From NCBI RefSeq assembly GCF_000312525.1, contig NZ_HE997451.1, positions 402,178-466,177 of the forward strand: 64,000 nt of DNA. Reading direction: 5' to 3'. Both the position numbers and the translations under genes were made by a program. A model generated the notes under the pieces. It was not told where the DNA came from, did not search any database, and saw nothing but the letters and a program-made list of their open reading frames with translations. This DNA comes from Bartonella florencae (lineage in GTDB: Bacteria; Pseudomonadota; Alphaproteobacteria; Rhizobiales; Rhizobiaceae). Below, one piece after another: positions 30,252-42,472 of this stretch. How positions within the stretch are numbered: position 1 is the first letter of the stretch; every line of letters begins with the position of its first letter.

Positions 30252-31805
30252 CTACATAAGTGGAGAAATAAGGATTTTGGATACATTACGGCGATCCATT
30301 TCGATAACTTTGAAGCATAAACCGTCAACCTCAAAGCTTTCCCCTTCATTTGGCAAATGACCAAACCGCCAAAGCATAAACCCAGCCAAAGTAGTATAAC
30401 GATCAGCCTCATCAACAAGATTACGTCCAAGATAACCACTTAAACGGCGGATATCAGCATATCCTTCAACAAGAAGGCTGCCATTTTCAAATTGTTCGGC
30501 AATCATGGGTTCCTCATCATCATCAGGAAAATCACCTGCAATAGCTTCGAGAATATCGGTTGGTGTTGCAATTCCTTCAAAAGATCCATGCTCATCGACA
30601 ATAATTGCCAGCTGAATCGAAGAACGGCGCAATTGCTCCATTAATCGCAAAACACTTGTATTTTCATGAACAACGAGAGGTTCTCGCATAGCCTTTTTCC
30701 AATTAATCTTTTTTCCTTCAGCCAAATTCAAAAGCAGATCTTTTGTTAGAGCAACGCCAACAAATTCGTCTACTTTTTCACGAGCAAGAATTAAGCGACT
30801 ATGCTTAACCTGTTGTAATTCTTCACGCATTTCACTCTCATCACCATTTAAATCCAACCATTCAATCTCATTGCGTGGTGACATGATAGAACGAACAGGA
30901 CGTTCTGCCAAATCGAGAACACCGCGTATCATCTCTTTTTCTTCAGGCCGAAACAATTCAGAGGCCGCAGCCTGTTCAGCAATAACATCCACAGTCTCAC
31001 CAAGATGTCCGTCTTTATTGCCCCCTCCCAAAAGTCTCAAAACAGCATCAGCAGTTCGACCACGTAGATCATTTGTTGTAATCATCTTTTCACGATTACG
31101 ACGTCCAATTTGATTAAAAACTTCAATAAGAACAGAAAAACCAATAGCAACGTACAAATACCCTTTTGGAATATGAAAACCAAATCCTTCAACAATGAGA
31201 GTAAAACCAATCATCATCAAAAAGCCAAGACAAAGGATTACAATAGTAGAATGACGATTAATAAAACGCATAAGAGCACCAGAACCACACATCATCACTC
31301 CCATAGCAGCAATAACTGCTATGTACATAACCGCTGCCTGCTCTTTTGCAATCATACCTGTTGCAGTAATAATACTATCTAAGGAAAAGACAGCATCCAA
31401 CACCACAATTTGCACAATAACCTGCCAAAAAACAGCATAAGCACCGTTTGTTTTTCTTTCATGTGGTATTCCTTCTAGCCTTTCATGTAATTCTAACGTT
31501 CCTTTTGCCAATAGAAAAGCCCCACCACCAATGAGAACCAAACTATGCCAACTAAAGATAAAAGATGAGAATGAAAAGATTATTGTATCAAGACTCATCA
31601 CCCATCCAATAACGGAGAGCAGAAAAATCCGCATAACCAATGCCAAAGTAAGACCTATCAAGCGCGCGCGATCACGCAAATGTATCGGCAATTTTTCAGC
31701 TAAAATTGCGATAAAGACAAGGTTATCTATTCCTAAAACAATTTCGAGAAAAACCAACGTGACCAAACCAAACCACGCATGGGGATCAGTGATCCATTCC
31801 ATCAT
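30252..31805 (-). CDS. TerC-family membrane protein with CBS pair and transporter-associated domain
   Basis: A 517-residue chain in three parts: a TerC-type membrane domain (residues 1-240, starting ITDPHAWFGLVTLVFLEIVL, with conserved acidic residues in GIDNLV and DAVFSLDS), two CBS domains (about 290-410), and a CorC/HlyC C-terminal domain. This matches the E. coli YoaE/YegH group. A role in metal, possibly manganese, export is known for some TerC proteins and is only inferred here. Single gene. Confidence 0.88.
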   Translation of the reverse strand: MMEWITDPHAWFGLVTLVFLEIVLGIDNLVFIAILAEKLPIHLRDRARLIGLTLALVMRIFLLSVIGWVMSLDTIIFSFSSFIFSWHSLVLIGGGAFLLAKGTLELHERLEGIPHERKTNGAYAVFWQVIVQIVVLDAVFSLDSIITATGMIAKEQAAVMYIAVIAAMGVMMCGSGALMRFINRHSTIVILCLGFLMMIGFTLIVEGFGFHIPKGYLYVAIGFSVLIEVFNQIGRRNREKMITTNDLRGRTADAVLRLLGGGNKDGHLGETVDVIAEQAAASELFRPEEKEMIRGVLDLAERPVRSIMSPRNEIEWLDLNGDESEMREELQQVKHSRLILAREKVDEFVGVALTKDLLLNLAEGKKINWKKAMREPLVVHENTSVLRLMEQLRRSSIQLAIIVDEHGSFEGIATPTDILEAIAGDFPDDDEEPMIAEQFENGSLLVEGYADIRRLSGYLGRNLVDEADRYTTLAGFMLWRFGHLPNEGESFEVDGLCFKVIEMDRRNVSKILISPLM

Positions 31806-32279
31806 AGTTCACCCTTTAAAAACATCTTTAAAAGCTTTAAAACACGCGATTGACAAAACAAATTCATGAGCCTTCATTCGCACAATTGATGAAAAACATT
31901 GAACACAAAAAAACTTTGTTCAAAGTAATCAATGGCAAAGTGTTCCTTAAACACATATGGTTATTGATAAAATTTATAAAACAGAACAACAGCCTACACG
32001 GCTTACAACCACAGGAAGGTTCTTCTGAATTTTTCTCGGGCATTACGCTCGACGATCCTCCAACTCCAGTTCTGCATAATAATCAGGACATTCATTTATA
32101 GAGTCACTTATAATGGGTTTATTTTTATATAAGATCAAGGGGTATAGTATCATATTTTTAACCGTACAGCGAATTTATCTATAGGTTTGATCACTTTTCT
32201 ATAAAAAACAACAAAACTATCTAGACATCCTTCCATAGGAACGTTATAGAACCGCTAAGTTCTCATTTTTTGAGAAGGC
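31806..32279. other. Spacer between the TerC gene and tRNA-Lys
   Basis: About 470 bases. A plus-strand open frame of 83 codons (31850-32101) is present, but it has no ribosome site and no recognisable motif, so I do not call it. Otherwise I see only AT-rich sequence that must contain the tRNA-Lys and TerC-gene promoters. Confidence 0.4.
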
Positions 32280-32355
<76 letters not shown>

Positions 32356-32400
32356 TCAGGCATTATACCATAAATAAGTTATTGAGTTATCATATTCTTT

Positions 32401-32658
32401 TCAAGATACGGGATGCGTAAATAAAAGCAAGGGAATAAGGTTTTTCAACATGCCTTTACAGAGCACATCTTGTTCTGTCAACTTTCTCCAATGTAACTTG
32501 TCAACAGATTCTGTATATTTTGACAACGGATTTTGTAGCAATCTCATTTTCTCAAAGGAATTTAAAACTCTTTTCCTTTTTTCCAGCCAATATTGGTTTT
32601 TGTAACAATATTTGGTTTTTGTAATTGCACTTTTCATTTGCTTTATGCTCTCTGCCAC
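32401..32658 (-). CDS. Small unknown gene, paralogous to the remnant after tRNA-Asn
   Basis: An 85-codon open frame, basic and without membrane segments, containing NQYWLEKRKRVLNSFEKMR and ending KNLIPLLLFTHPVS. Its last 35 residues match the decayed fragment at 14648-14772, so this is a real dispersed family. It may itself be only the tail of a longer lost gene, since no ribosome site is seen before its start. It lies 45 bases downstream of tRNA-Lys, on the other strand. Function not recognised; no integrase or transposase motif visible. Confidence 0.4.
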   Translation of the reverse strand: MAESIKQMKSAITKTKYCYKNQYWLEKRKRVLNSFEKMRLLQNPLSKYTESVDKLHWRKLTEQDVLCKGMLKNLIPLLLFTHPVS

Positions 32659-33206
32659 CCTTTGATAAAAAGAGCGTTTGCTCGCTGGTAGGAAAAATGA
32701 GCTATTACATATTTTTATCCAACCGCATCTTTGTCCTACTTCGCATAAAATTTTCTATTATAATACACCCATAAAGGGGACTTCACATTTACCTCTACAA
32801 TTTTTTTCTTTATTTTTATAAATTTTTCTAAAGCCCTTTTGAAAAGCTCTCAAAAACTCTCATAAATAGCCAAAACCTTCCGACCAAATGATTAATAAGA
32901 ACGTATTACAGTTTCTTCTTTTGGGAAGAACTTAAAAATGGCTTCTATAATAATCTTAAGTTTTCTGATCAATCATTTATCAGTCATCTCTCATGACAGC
33001 TGAACATTCCGTGCGCAAATGTCTGTTGCATTATTTTAGAGTAAAGTTATATGTCCCTGTCATTCTCATATTCTTTTTCTTTATCCACATAAGATCATAA
33101 AAAAAATTTTTCCCCTTTACTCCTTATTTATATCATGCTTCGATAGGTTGGATTACTTTTTTCAGTGTAATTTTGAATCTTAAATAATAAAGGGAACCCC
33201 CAAAAA
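32659..33206. other. AT-rich spacer upstream of cycA
   Basis: About 550 bases without a convincing open frame. It ends in the cycA ribosome site (AAGGGAA, 11 bases before the ATG). The cycA promoter should be here, but I cannot place it with confidence. Confidence 0.4.
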
Positions 33207-34607
33207 ATGAATTATAAACAAAATTTAAAAGATGATCCTCAGAAGAAACTACAACGTGGACTAGATAACCGCCACGTACAACTTATAGCCCTAGGTGGTG
33301 CTATTGGGACAGGACTCTTCATGGGATCAGGAAAAACAATTAGCGTAGCAGGCCCTTCTATCATACTCGTTTATGGTATTATCGGATTTGCTCTATATTT
33401 TGTAATGCGTGCTATGGGAGAATTATTGCTCTCTAATTCTCAATATCGATCTCTTATTGATTTTTCAACTGATATGCTAGGTCCAGGAATTGCTTTTTTT
33501 GTTGGTTGGAGCTATTGGCTGAGTTGGGTTGTAACCGGAGCCGCAGATATTATTGCTATAATCACTTATATGCATTTTTGGTGGCCAACGCTCAACCCAT
33601 GGATTGTTGTGTTTTCTTGCGTTGGTTTCTTTTTAACCTTTAATCTCCTTGCCGTAAAACTATTTGGTGAACTTGAATTTTGGTTTGGTCTTATAAAAGT
33701 CGTAGCAATTATAGCATTAATTATTGTTGGTTTTTATATGATCGCTACTGGCTTTACCTCTCCAAATGGTACTGTTGCCTCTCTGAGTCATGTATGGAAC
33801 GACGGAGATATATTCCCACGGGGAATCATCGGTTTTTTTGCTGGATTTCAAATTGCTATTTTTTCTTTTGTTGGTATAGAGATTGCTGGGACAACTGCAG
33901 CTGAAGTGAAAAATCCTAAAAAAGTTCTACCAAAAGCAATCAATGCAATACCGGTTCGTATTGTACTTTTTTATATTTTTTCTCTCGTTGTAATTATGTC
34001 AGTCACACCTTGGGATCAAATTGTTCCAGATCAAAGTCCTTTTGTCTCGATGTTTTGGCTTGCTGGCATTCCGATAGCTGCAGGTTTGGTAAATTTTGTT
34101 GTTCTTACATCGGCTGCTTCTTCAGCAAATAGTGGTATTTTTTCTACCAGCCGCATGATATATGGGTTAGCAACACAAAAAGGCGCTCCTCGCATGTTTG
34201 GAAAACTGTCAAAATATCATGTGCCAGCCAATGCTTTATTCTTTTCCTGCTTATGTATTTTATTAGGATACACAATTGCATCACTATCTCCAAGCCTCAT
34301 AAGTGCTTTCACAATTGTAACCAGCATTTCAGCTATTGCTTTTTTATTCGTATGGTCTATAATTTTAATTAGCTATATTGTGTATCGTCGCAATCATCCT
34401 CATCTACATGTTGAGTCTGTCTACAAAATGCCGGGTGGTATTATCATGTGTGGGATAATTCTAGTTTTCTTTGCTTTTATGCTCTACTTATTAACATTAG
34501 AATCCGATACTCTAACGGCGTTAAAATATAGCATATTCTGGTTTATTTTCTTGGGCATAACGTATTTTATGTTTATAAAGAAAAAAATTGCTCAAGATAA
34601 CAAATAA
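33207..34607 (+). CDS. cycA: D-serine/D-alanine/glycine permease
   Basis: Proton-coupled amino acid importer of the APC family, 466 residues with twelve predicted helices. It matches E. coli CycA along its whole length, for example HVQLIALGGAIGTGLFMGSG at residues 23-42, FVMRAMGELLLSN, FVGIEIAGTTAAE and VVLTSAASSANSG. It probably takes up glycine, alanine and small D-amino acids. A single gene ending in a shared terminator with ilvC. Confidence 0.93.
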   Translation: MNYKQNLKDDPQKKLQRGLDNRHVQLIALGGAIGTGLFMGSGKTISVAGPSIILVYGIIGFALYFVMRAMGELLLSNSQYRSLIDFSTDMLGPGIAFFVGWSYWLSWVVTGAADIIAIITYMHFWWPTLNPWIVVFSCVGFFLTFNLLAVKLFGELEFWFGLIKVVAIIALIIVGFYMIATGFTSPNGTVASLSHVWNDGDIFPRGIIGFFAGFQIAIFSFVGIEIAGTTAAEVKNPKKVLPKAINAIPVRIVLFYIFSLVVIMSVTPWDQIVPDQSPFVSMFWLAGIPIAAGLVNFVVLTSAASSANSGIFSTSRMIYGLATQKGAPRMFGKLSKYHVPANALFFSCLCILLGYTIASLSPSLISAFTIVTSISAIAFLFVWSIILISYIVYRRNHPHLHVESVYKMPGGIIMCGIILVFFAFMLYLLTLESDTLTALKYSIFWFIFLGITYFMFIKKKIAQDNK

Positions 34608-34630
34608 AATCTACACATAATAGACATATT

Positions 34631-34658
34631 AAAAAGGGTAACTAAAGTTACCCTTTTT
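34631..34658. terminator. Bidirectional terminator between cycA and ilvC
   Basis: Perfect 13-base stem AAAAAGGGTAACT / AGTTACCCTTTTT with a two-base loop by strict pairing. A and T runs on both sides let it serve both convergent genes. It starts 24 bases after cycA and ends 45 bases before the ilvC stop. Confidence 0.9.
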
Positions 34659-34702
34659 GTACATAAAGTATAAAAAATTTATCTGGTGTTTTACACCAAA
34701 CT

Positions 34703-36342
<1,640 letters not shown>

Positions 36343-37077
36343 TTATACCAATAACTGTATAAAACGCTGAACAGTGTTACGCATTCCATATTCTAATGCA
36401 TCCGCAATGAGCCCATGACCAATAGAAACTTCCTCAAGCCAAGGAATATGATGAACAAGAGCGGGAAGATTTGTAATGGTCAGATCATGCCCTGCGTTAA
36501 CACCCAGTAGTAACTCTTGAGCTCTTTTTGCTGCTAGAACAAGTTTATTGAGCTCCTCATCTTGCTTAGTCTTATCGTTAAATGCCCCCCCATAAGGTCC
36601 TGTGTAAAATTCCACACGATCAGCCCCTATCGCTTTAGCAATATCAAGCCCTTCAACAACAGGATCAGCAAATAACGACACGCGAATTTTTTTTGCTTTC
36701 AAGCGTTGCACAATAGGTGCCAAAAATTCTGCCTGACGAGAAAAATCCCAACCATGATCAGAAGTTGACTGAGCTGGATCATCAGGAACAAGAGTAATCT
36801 GATCAGCATATTTTTCTGCTATATCCAAAAATGCATTGCTTGGATAACCTTCAATATTAAATTCAGCACTAGGAAATGTGCTGTTCATTAAATTATTGAT
36901 ATCTGGCAAATCCGTAAAACGAATATGTCTTTCATCAGGGCGTGGATGAACCGTCAACCCCGCTGCTCCAGCTGTAAGTGCTATATGCCCAATAGTTTTG
37001 ACATTTGGCCAAGGTAGATTACGCCGATTGCGCAAAACAGCAATAGCATTAAGATTAACCGAAAGTTTTATCGCCAT
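36343..37077 (-). CDS. pdxJ: Pyridoxine 5'-phosphate synthase
   Basis: Closes the pyridine ring of vitamin B6 from 1-deoxyxylulose 5-phosphate and 3-amino-2-oxopropyl phosphate. TIM barrel of 244 residues, beginning [19 protein letters not shown]. It contains HPRPDERHI, and [13 protein letters not shown] towards the end. I use the ATG at 37077 with GGGAG in front; the open frame continues upstream to 37206 and overlaps the helicase gene, which is unlikely. Last of a probable two-gene unit with the helicase. Confidence 0.95.
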   Translation of the reverse strand: MAIKLSVNLNAIAVLRNRRNLPWPNVKTIGHIALTAGAAGLTVHPRPDERHIRFTDLPDINNLMNSTFPSAEFNIEGYPSNAFLDIAEKYADQITLVPDDPAQSTSDHGWDFSRQAEFLAPIVQRLKAKKIRVSLFADPVVEGLDIAKAIGADRVEFYTGPYGGAFNDKTKQDEELNKLVLAAKRAQELLLGVNAGHDLTITNLPALVHHIPWLEEVSIGHGLIADALEYGMRNTVQRFIQLLV

Positions 37078-37151
37078 ATCTACTCCCATTTTCACATACA
37101 ATTCCAAAATCAGAAAAATATATCCACCAATACCCAGAGAATAAATTTTCT

Positions 37152-38273
37152 CTATCGAACAATTGTCAAACGCTCTGCCGCACGCGTAATTCCCGTATAA
37201 AGCCACCGCGCAGACATATCACGAAATGCAAAACTTTCATCAAATAAAACGACATCATCCCATTGAGAACCTTGCGCTTTATGAACAGTTAACGCATAGC
37301 CATAATCAAAGTCATCATATCTCTTTTTTAATGCCCAAGATATCTCATTATCAGGATTTTCAAACACTGCTTTTAAAAGCTTAATCTTTGCTACCCCGCG
37401 CTCGCTTTCTTCTGGTTTAACAAGAAGATTAATACTTGGCTTGACAGTTTCCTTCTGTGAAGTCATCACTTTCCATAACGAACCGTTTAACAAGCCTTTA
37501 GAAGGATCATTACGCAAACATACAAGCTTATCCCCTGCTTGTGGATAATTTGCTGTAAACCCCTTCAAAGCACGCAAACGTCTATTATAAAGATGCCGTG
37601 TTCGATTGATTCCTACCAAGACCTGATCGGCATCTAAAACCAATTGCTGATCGACCTCTTTGCGTGTAATAACACGCGCTGCACCATAATCACCATAAGC
37701 AATATCGCGTCCTTCACGCACATCCATAGCCAAACGAACAATCGGATTATCACGTGCTTGCCGATGAATTTCTGAAAGAAGAAAATCAGGTTTCTCATTG
37801 GAAAAAAAACCACCCCCTGATATGGGAGGCAATTGACCTGGATCACCAAGAACAAGAATAGGTGTTCGAAAACTCATTAAATCACGCGCCAACTGTTCAT
37901 CTACCATTGAACATTCATCAACAATGATAAGCGCGGCTTGTGCTGCAGCACTTCTTCGATTGAGTGCAAATGTTGGAGCAATAGACTTTTTTCCCGTAAC
38001 TTCATCGGAAATTTCCTCTTCTCCACGCGGACAATAAATCAATGAATGAATCGTACAAGCATTGCTTGCACCTTTAGAACGCAAAACCTGCGCCGCCTTT
38101 CCTGTAAAAGCAGCAAACTGGACAGAGCCATCAACTGTTTCTGCAAAATAGCGCGCAAGCGTCGTCTTGCCCGTCCCCGCATAGCCAAAAAGGCGAAAAA
38201 GAGGAGAACGCCCTTCCCTCAACCACGCGGCAACAGCCTTCAATGCATTATCCTGTTCCCGTGAAAACTGCAT
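37152..38273 (-). CDS. RecD-like ATP-dependent DNA helicase
   Basis: Superfamily 1B helicase of 373 residues. Walker [10 protein letters not shown] is at about residues 29-37, Walker B in [18 protein letters not shown] follows, and the C-terminal UvrD_C_2 motif is [13 protein letters not shown]. It is shorter than RecD2, without the long N-terminal region, and no recB or recC is nearby, so it is probably a stand-alone helicase in repair or replication restart. It lies 74 bases before pdxJ on the same strand. Confidence 0.88.
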   Translation of the reverse strand: MQFSREQDNALKAVAAWLREGRSPLFRLFGYAGTGKTTLARYFAETVDGSVQFAAFTGKAAQVLRSKGASNACTIHSLIYCPRGEEEISDEVTGKKSIAPTFALNRRSAAAQAALIIVDECSMVDEQLARDLMSFRTPILVLGDPGQLPPISGGGFFSNEKPDFLLSEIHRQARDNPIVRLAMDVREGRDIAYGDYGAARVITRKEVDQQLVLDADQVLVGINRTRHLYNRRLRALKGFTANYPQAGDKLVCLRNDPSKGLLNGSLWKVMTSQKETVKPSINLLVKPEESERGVAKIKLLKAVFENPDNEISWALKKRYDDFDYGYALTVHKAQGSQWDDVVLFDESFAFRDMSARWLYTGITRAAERLTIVR

Positions 38274-38962
38274 AGCTTACCAACATAAGATTTGCATAAA
38301 AAAAACAGTATTTTGAAAAAAACGGCTATCAAGAAAAACTTTTTTATGAAGAATTGCTGACACACGCCCATCTAACAACTTTCGTAGCACAATCATCAAT
38401 TATTTACCTATTGCTTTTTCAAGATATTGTAAAAATCTAAATTTTATCTATACATCGATCTTCTTGGTAACACCTTATACTTATCAAATAAAATATCATT
38501 TTTCACAACAGTAACACCAACAATGGAATATGCATATCTTAAATTTAAAATAACACTTATATACACTTTTTCTAACCAACATTTAGAATGAGAAAAAGAG
38601 CATTGCAATTGCAAAACCTTCGCTAAAAAAATGTCCTTAATAGGATTAAGAATAATGTAATTTTATGAATACTATTTTACACAATCAATCAGCTTTCTTG
38701 CACATAAAAATAAAGCAAATCCACTATTACAAAATAATAATGAAATATAACAAAAACCTTTTGGCAGAAATAGAAATAGCTCTCAACAAAACGACTTAAT
38801 CCTATGATGATACACCTATTAAATTCCTATCTCCCTCTTATTATGATTTTAATAAATTTACTCTTCATGCTACAAATAAGTTATACCTCAACGAATAAAG
38901 AGAGACATCACGCTTATATGAAGCACGCTTTATCTCGCACAAATATGTAGAGGAGGTTTAAA
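38274..38962. other. AT-rich spacer at the left edge of the accessory island
   Basis: About 690 bases with stops in all frames and no RNA gene seen. It separates the core helicase-pdxJ pair from the dead dehydrogenase. Its last bases hold a strong ribosome site (AGGAGG at 38951-38956). Confidence 0.4.
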
Positions 38963-39861
38963 TTGAAAATATTAATTCCAGATGACTATAAAAAAAGCCA
39001 CTCTAACATTATAGTCTATGTTAAAATTAATGAAATCGCATGAAGTGCTGGTTATAAATAATTTAGCGAAAGAATGTGATTGAGAAGATAAGCTCAAAGA
39101 GATAGATATTCTTATCTTAATCAGAGAGCGGACTATAATTGATAGAAATCTTCTCCTGAAACTGCCAAATTTAAAATGAATCTGCCAAACAGGCCCTATA
39201 GGTTCACATATTGATATAGACGCTTGTAGAGACTTAGGAATTAAAATCTTAAACGGTGGTGGAGATCCAACTTCTGCTGCTGAATTCACGTGGCTCTTAA
39301 TTATGTTTGCGCGTAGAAAACTCTGTCAATCTGTGTCTGATATGAAAAAAGGACGATGGCAAACGACATTTAGCAACCAAATGAAAGGGGCTACTCTTGG
39401 AATATTCGGATTTGGGCGTATTGGTAAAATGGTTGCTCAATATGCTCAAGCTTTTGGCATGTCCATTTTGGTTTATGGGAGCGAACACTCAACGCAAGAA
39501 GCAAAAAATTTAGGTTATCATTTTACGCATTCAAAAGATCAATTTTTATACGTCCTGAAATTATATCCGTACATTTACGTTTAAGCGATAAAACCAGAAA
39601 AATCATTCAATGAGATAATCTATTAAGCATGAAACCTCATGCTATTTTTGTCAACACAGCACGTTCAGCTTTGGTTGCTAAGTTTGAAAATCAACTTACT
39701 TTGCACTGGATGTTTATGACAGCGAGCCAGTATATGAGCTATGTGACTGGAGAAAGCTTTGAGGATTATATTTAAAAAGTTTACCAAAATATAGCGTCTT
39801 TTATCAAGAGCGCTTAATGCCGGATGAACCAATGTTTGTAAAATTTATCTTATATCGCTAG
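38963..39861 (+). pseudogene. Dead D-isomer 2-hydroxyacid dehydrogenase (SerA-like)
   Basis: Remains of an NAD-dependent 2-hydroxyacid dehydrogenase. It begins TTG (KILIPDDY) behind a good AGGAGG, then shifts frame at an A7 run (38990-38996). In-frame stops follow at 39012 (TAG), 39081, 39177 and 39611 (TGA). Recognisable pieces are ILIRERT, ICQTGPIGSHIDIDAC, the dinucleotide motif LGIFGFGRIGKMVAQYA near 39395, MKPHAIFVNTARSALV and ALDVYDSEP. At least three frameshifts are needed to join them. It lies about 200 bases before the MFS gene on the same strand and was probably its operon partner. Confidence 0.85.
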
Positions 39862-40058
39862 CGTATCAAATTTGCACGACACATAATAGCTTATTTCCTT
39901 AAATGAAGCATATTCCTTGGCTTGCATATTAATACCAATCGTATTGACAGATTTTTATGTCATCCACATAAAATACCTCATTTATTGTTGCCATTATTAT
40001 TAAAGTTGGAATTATTATTAAAAAAGGCTACAAGCACACTTTCATTGGAGGGGGCTGA

Positions 40059-41267
40059 GTGAACAATCATCAATTTATAGCAAAAAATTATTATCGATGG
40101 ATTGTGTTGTTTGTTGCTACTATCGCTCAAGCATCAGCTTGCTTCTTTGTTCAAGGGATTGGTCCTTTAGCTGAATTTTTTAAGAGGGATTTCTCGCTGA
40201 GTGACACTCAAATAGGTTTGCTGTCTTCAGCAGCGCAATTCCTACCTATTATTGGCTTACTTGTAGCTGGCGAATTACTAGACAAGTTTAACGAGCGCTA
40301 TATTGTTGGCGTTGGCGCACTCGGCGTTTCTGTCGCTCTTTTGTTGGGAGCAATCGCAGATAACTATATTTCCCTTTTGGTTTGTTTGCTCATTGTAGGG
40401 GGATTTTATAGCTCTGCTCAACCCGGTGGTGCTAAATCTGTTTCTTCATGGTTTCCACAATCACAGCGCGGATTTGCAATGGGAATAAGGCAGGCGGGAC
40501 TACCATTAGGTGGAGCATTAGCTGGGATGGTTCTTCCTGCTAGTGCGCTTGTCTATGGCATACAAGGTGCATTTTTGGTCGGTGCCATCGTTTCTTTTTT
40601 AGGTGGATGTATCTTTATTATTTTTTATCACGCACCAGCAAAAGTTGTCGCTATCGTTCCAAAAAGCAAGGCAAAAGTTTCGTTCTATGCAAATGTAAGG
40701 TCTCGTCTTGCGATGTTAGCTGCGCCGCATATGAAGAATATTATTTTTTCAGGCGTTTCACTTGTGATCGTTCAATATGTTTTAACCATTTTTATAACTG
40801 TTTATTTTTATAGAATCTATCACCTTTCTCTAGATAAAAGTGCTTATTTGTTTTTTGTTTCCCAAACTTCTGGTGCCTTAGGAAGAATTATTTTAGCAGC
40901 GTGGAGTGATCATTGTAAAAAAGGACGATTTTTTCCTGTCTTGTTTTGCATGATTGCATTAGTTTTTGGATTTTTAATATTAATTTTGAGCTTGAGTGGA
41001 TCCATAATTTATTTAACTCTTTTATCTGCTTGGTTAGGTTTTTTTGGATTAGGATGGTATGGCCCTTGGGTTGCTTATATTGTAGACTCCTCGCCGAAAG
41101 AAAGCGTTGGCTTTTCTCTGGGGTTAGCAATGTCTGTCAATCAAATCGCAATTATTGCTGCTCCACCATTATTTGGCTTAATCCAAGATTTTACAGACAC
41201 TTATTTACTAACATGGCTGATTTTAATTTTAATGATTGTTTTTTCACTTTTCTTAATAAAAAAGTAG
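40059..41267 (+). CDS. MFS transporter of the accessory island
   Basis: Intact 402-residue major facilitator with twelve predicted helices. The loop between helices 2 and 3 reads GELLDKFNERYIVG, and WFPQSQRGFAMGIRQAG precedes helix 5. It starts at a GTG behind GGAGGGGG. The subgroup resembles CynX/NarK-type or sugar-acid carriers, but the substrate cannot be named. It lies between a dead dehydrogenase and a frameshifted oxygenase, all on one strand, suggesting export or import of the product or substrate of that lost pathway. Confidence 0.85.
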   Translation: MNNHQFIAKNYYRWIVLFVATIAQASACFFVQGIGPLAEFFKRDFSLSDTQIGLLSSAAQFLPIIGLLVAGELLDKFNERYIVGVGALGVSVALLLGAIADNYISLLVCLLIVGGFYSSAQPGGAKSVSSWFPQSQRGFAMGIRQAGLPLGGALAGMVLPASALVYGIQGAFLVGAIVSFLGGCIFIIFYHAPAKVVAIVPKSKAKVSFYANVRSRLAMLAAPHMKNIIFSGVSLVIVQYVLTIFITVYFYRIYHLSLDKSAYLFFVSQTSGALGRIILAAWSDHCKKGRFFPVLFCMIALVFGFLILILSLSGSIIYLTLLSAWLGFFGLGWYGPWVAYIVDSSPKESVGFSLGLAMSVNQIAIIAAPPLFGLIQDFTDTYLLTWLILILMIVFSLFLIKK

Positions 41268-41294
41268 GGGAATATAATTGGGGAGGAAATTATA

Positions 41295-42288
41295 ATGATA
41301 AATGAAAATACTTTTGAGTTGAGCAATGTCGAAAGAGACAATCTTTGGGAGGCTTTAGACCATATTATTTATGATCCATACGGTGGTATTGAATATTCGG
41401 TTGAGCTAAAAAAATAGCATTTTCGCTGCTACCCCACAGAATATTGACAATTCTTATGAAGCAAAAGAGGTCTATTACCCCTAGAGCATATTTAATCTTT
41501 GAAAACCTTCCAATTGATAGACAAATTAATACGTCACCAAATCCTTATAATTTAGATGCGTCTTGTAAAAGTGGCTATATAAGCGAAAATTTAATTATGA
41601 TGTTTTCTTTATTAATTGGAGAGTCTTATTCAATTAAGTTTGAAGGCGAACATAATAACTTGGTTCCTTTAAAAGATAATAAAAAAGATTATACAGGATT
41701 AGGATCTGAAGTTGAGTTAGATTTTCATATAGAAAATGCTGCCCTAAAATTTATAACTGGTTTAAATTTATCTCCTAAAGGGATACTTTTAATGGTGTTC
41801 GCAATGATGTTAATGGCCCGTTAACGAGAATATCTGATGCACGTCTAGCTTTAAAACGTTTAAACGAGGAGAATTTGAGGAGCTTAAGGGATAATTTATA
41901 TATAATTAATGTTCCCTATAGATGGAGAAAAAATGGGGTAATCTCTACAAGTAAAGTGCCCCTCGTTCAAGGGGACGGTGAATTCCCAGATATCAGCGCT
42001 GTTTTTTATCTGGGCATGTTAGAACCGCAGTCAAAAAAAGCCAAGGACGCTTTAGATCATTTTTATGAAGCTATTAAAGCTGTATCTTTTGGAATTGATG
42101 TACAACCAAGAAGATTATTATACATTGATAACAGAATGGCTCTACACTCTAGAGATAAATTTTCTGGATCATTTGATCGTTATAAAAATCCAATGTGGTG
42201 GATTCAAAGAGTGTTTGTATCTGCAGATTTATGGAACCATAGATATGTAAAGCAAATAAAAGAAAGAGTATTTGATTTTCAATGTTAA
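41295..42288 (+). pseudogene. TauD/AsnO-like Fe(II)/2-oxoglutarate oxygenase, frameshifted
   Basis: A family of oxygenases that hydroxylate free or carrier-bound amino acids (asparagine oxygenase, clavaminate synthase relatives). The metal motif is in DFHIENAAL (His, x, Glu) and the distal His in DNRMALHSRDKFSG, followed by the co-substrate segment WWIQRVFV. The reading is split by two shifts. At an A7 run (41408-41414) one extra A is needed; at CTTTTA near 41790 one extra T is needed. Restored, it would be about 331 residues, normal for the family. An ATG at 41295 follows GGGAGG. No other disablement is visible, so decay, phase variation and sequencing error are all possible. Confidence 0.75.
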
Positions 42289-42472
42289 TGTCCTGATAAT
42301 GATATGATATTGAGTATTATTCTGGTTTATATAGATTGACTACCCATCTCATATGTATAGCTTTCTCCCGCATAATCAAGTGAGATTACTACCTGATTAT
42401 AAGCTATGGTGGCCTATTGATTTTCTATGGCTGCATTTGATCTTTGTTATTTTTTCCCTTCCTTTCAAGCCG

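Noticed and set aside
31850-32101. 83-codon plus-strand frame in the spacer before tRNA-Lys
   Set aside because: No ribosome site, a TTG start and no recognisable motif. It could be real, but the evidence is too thin.
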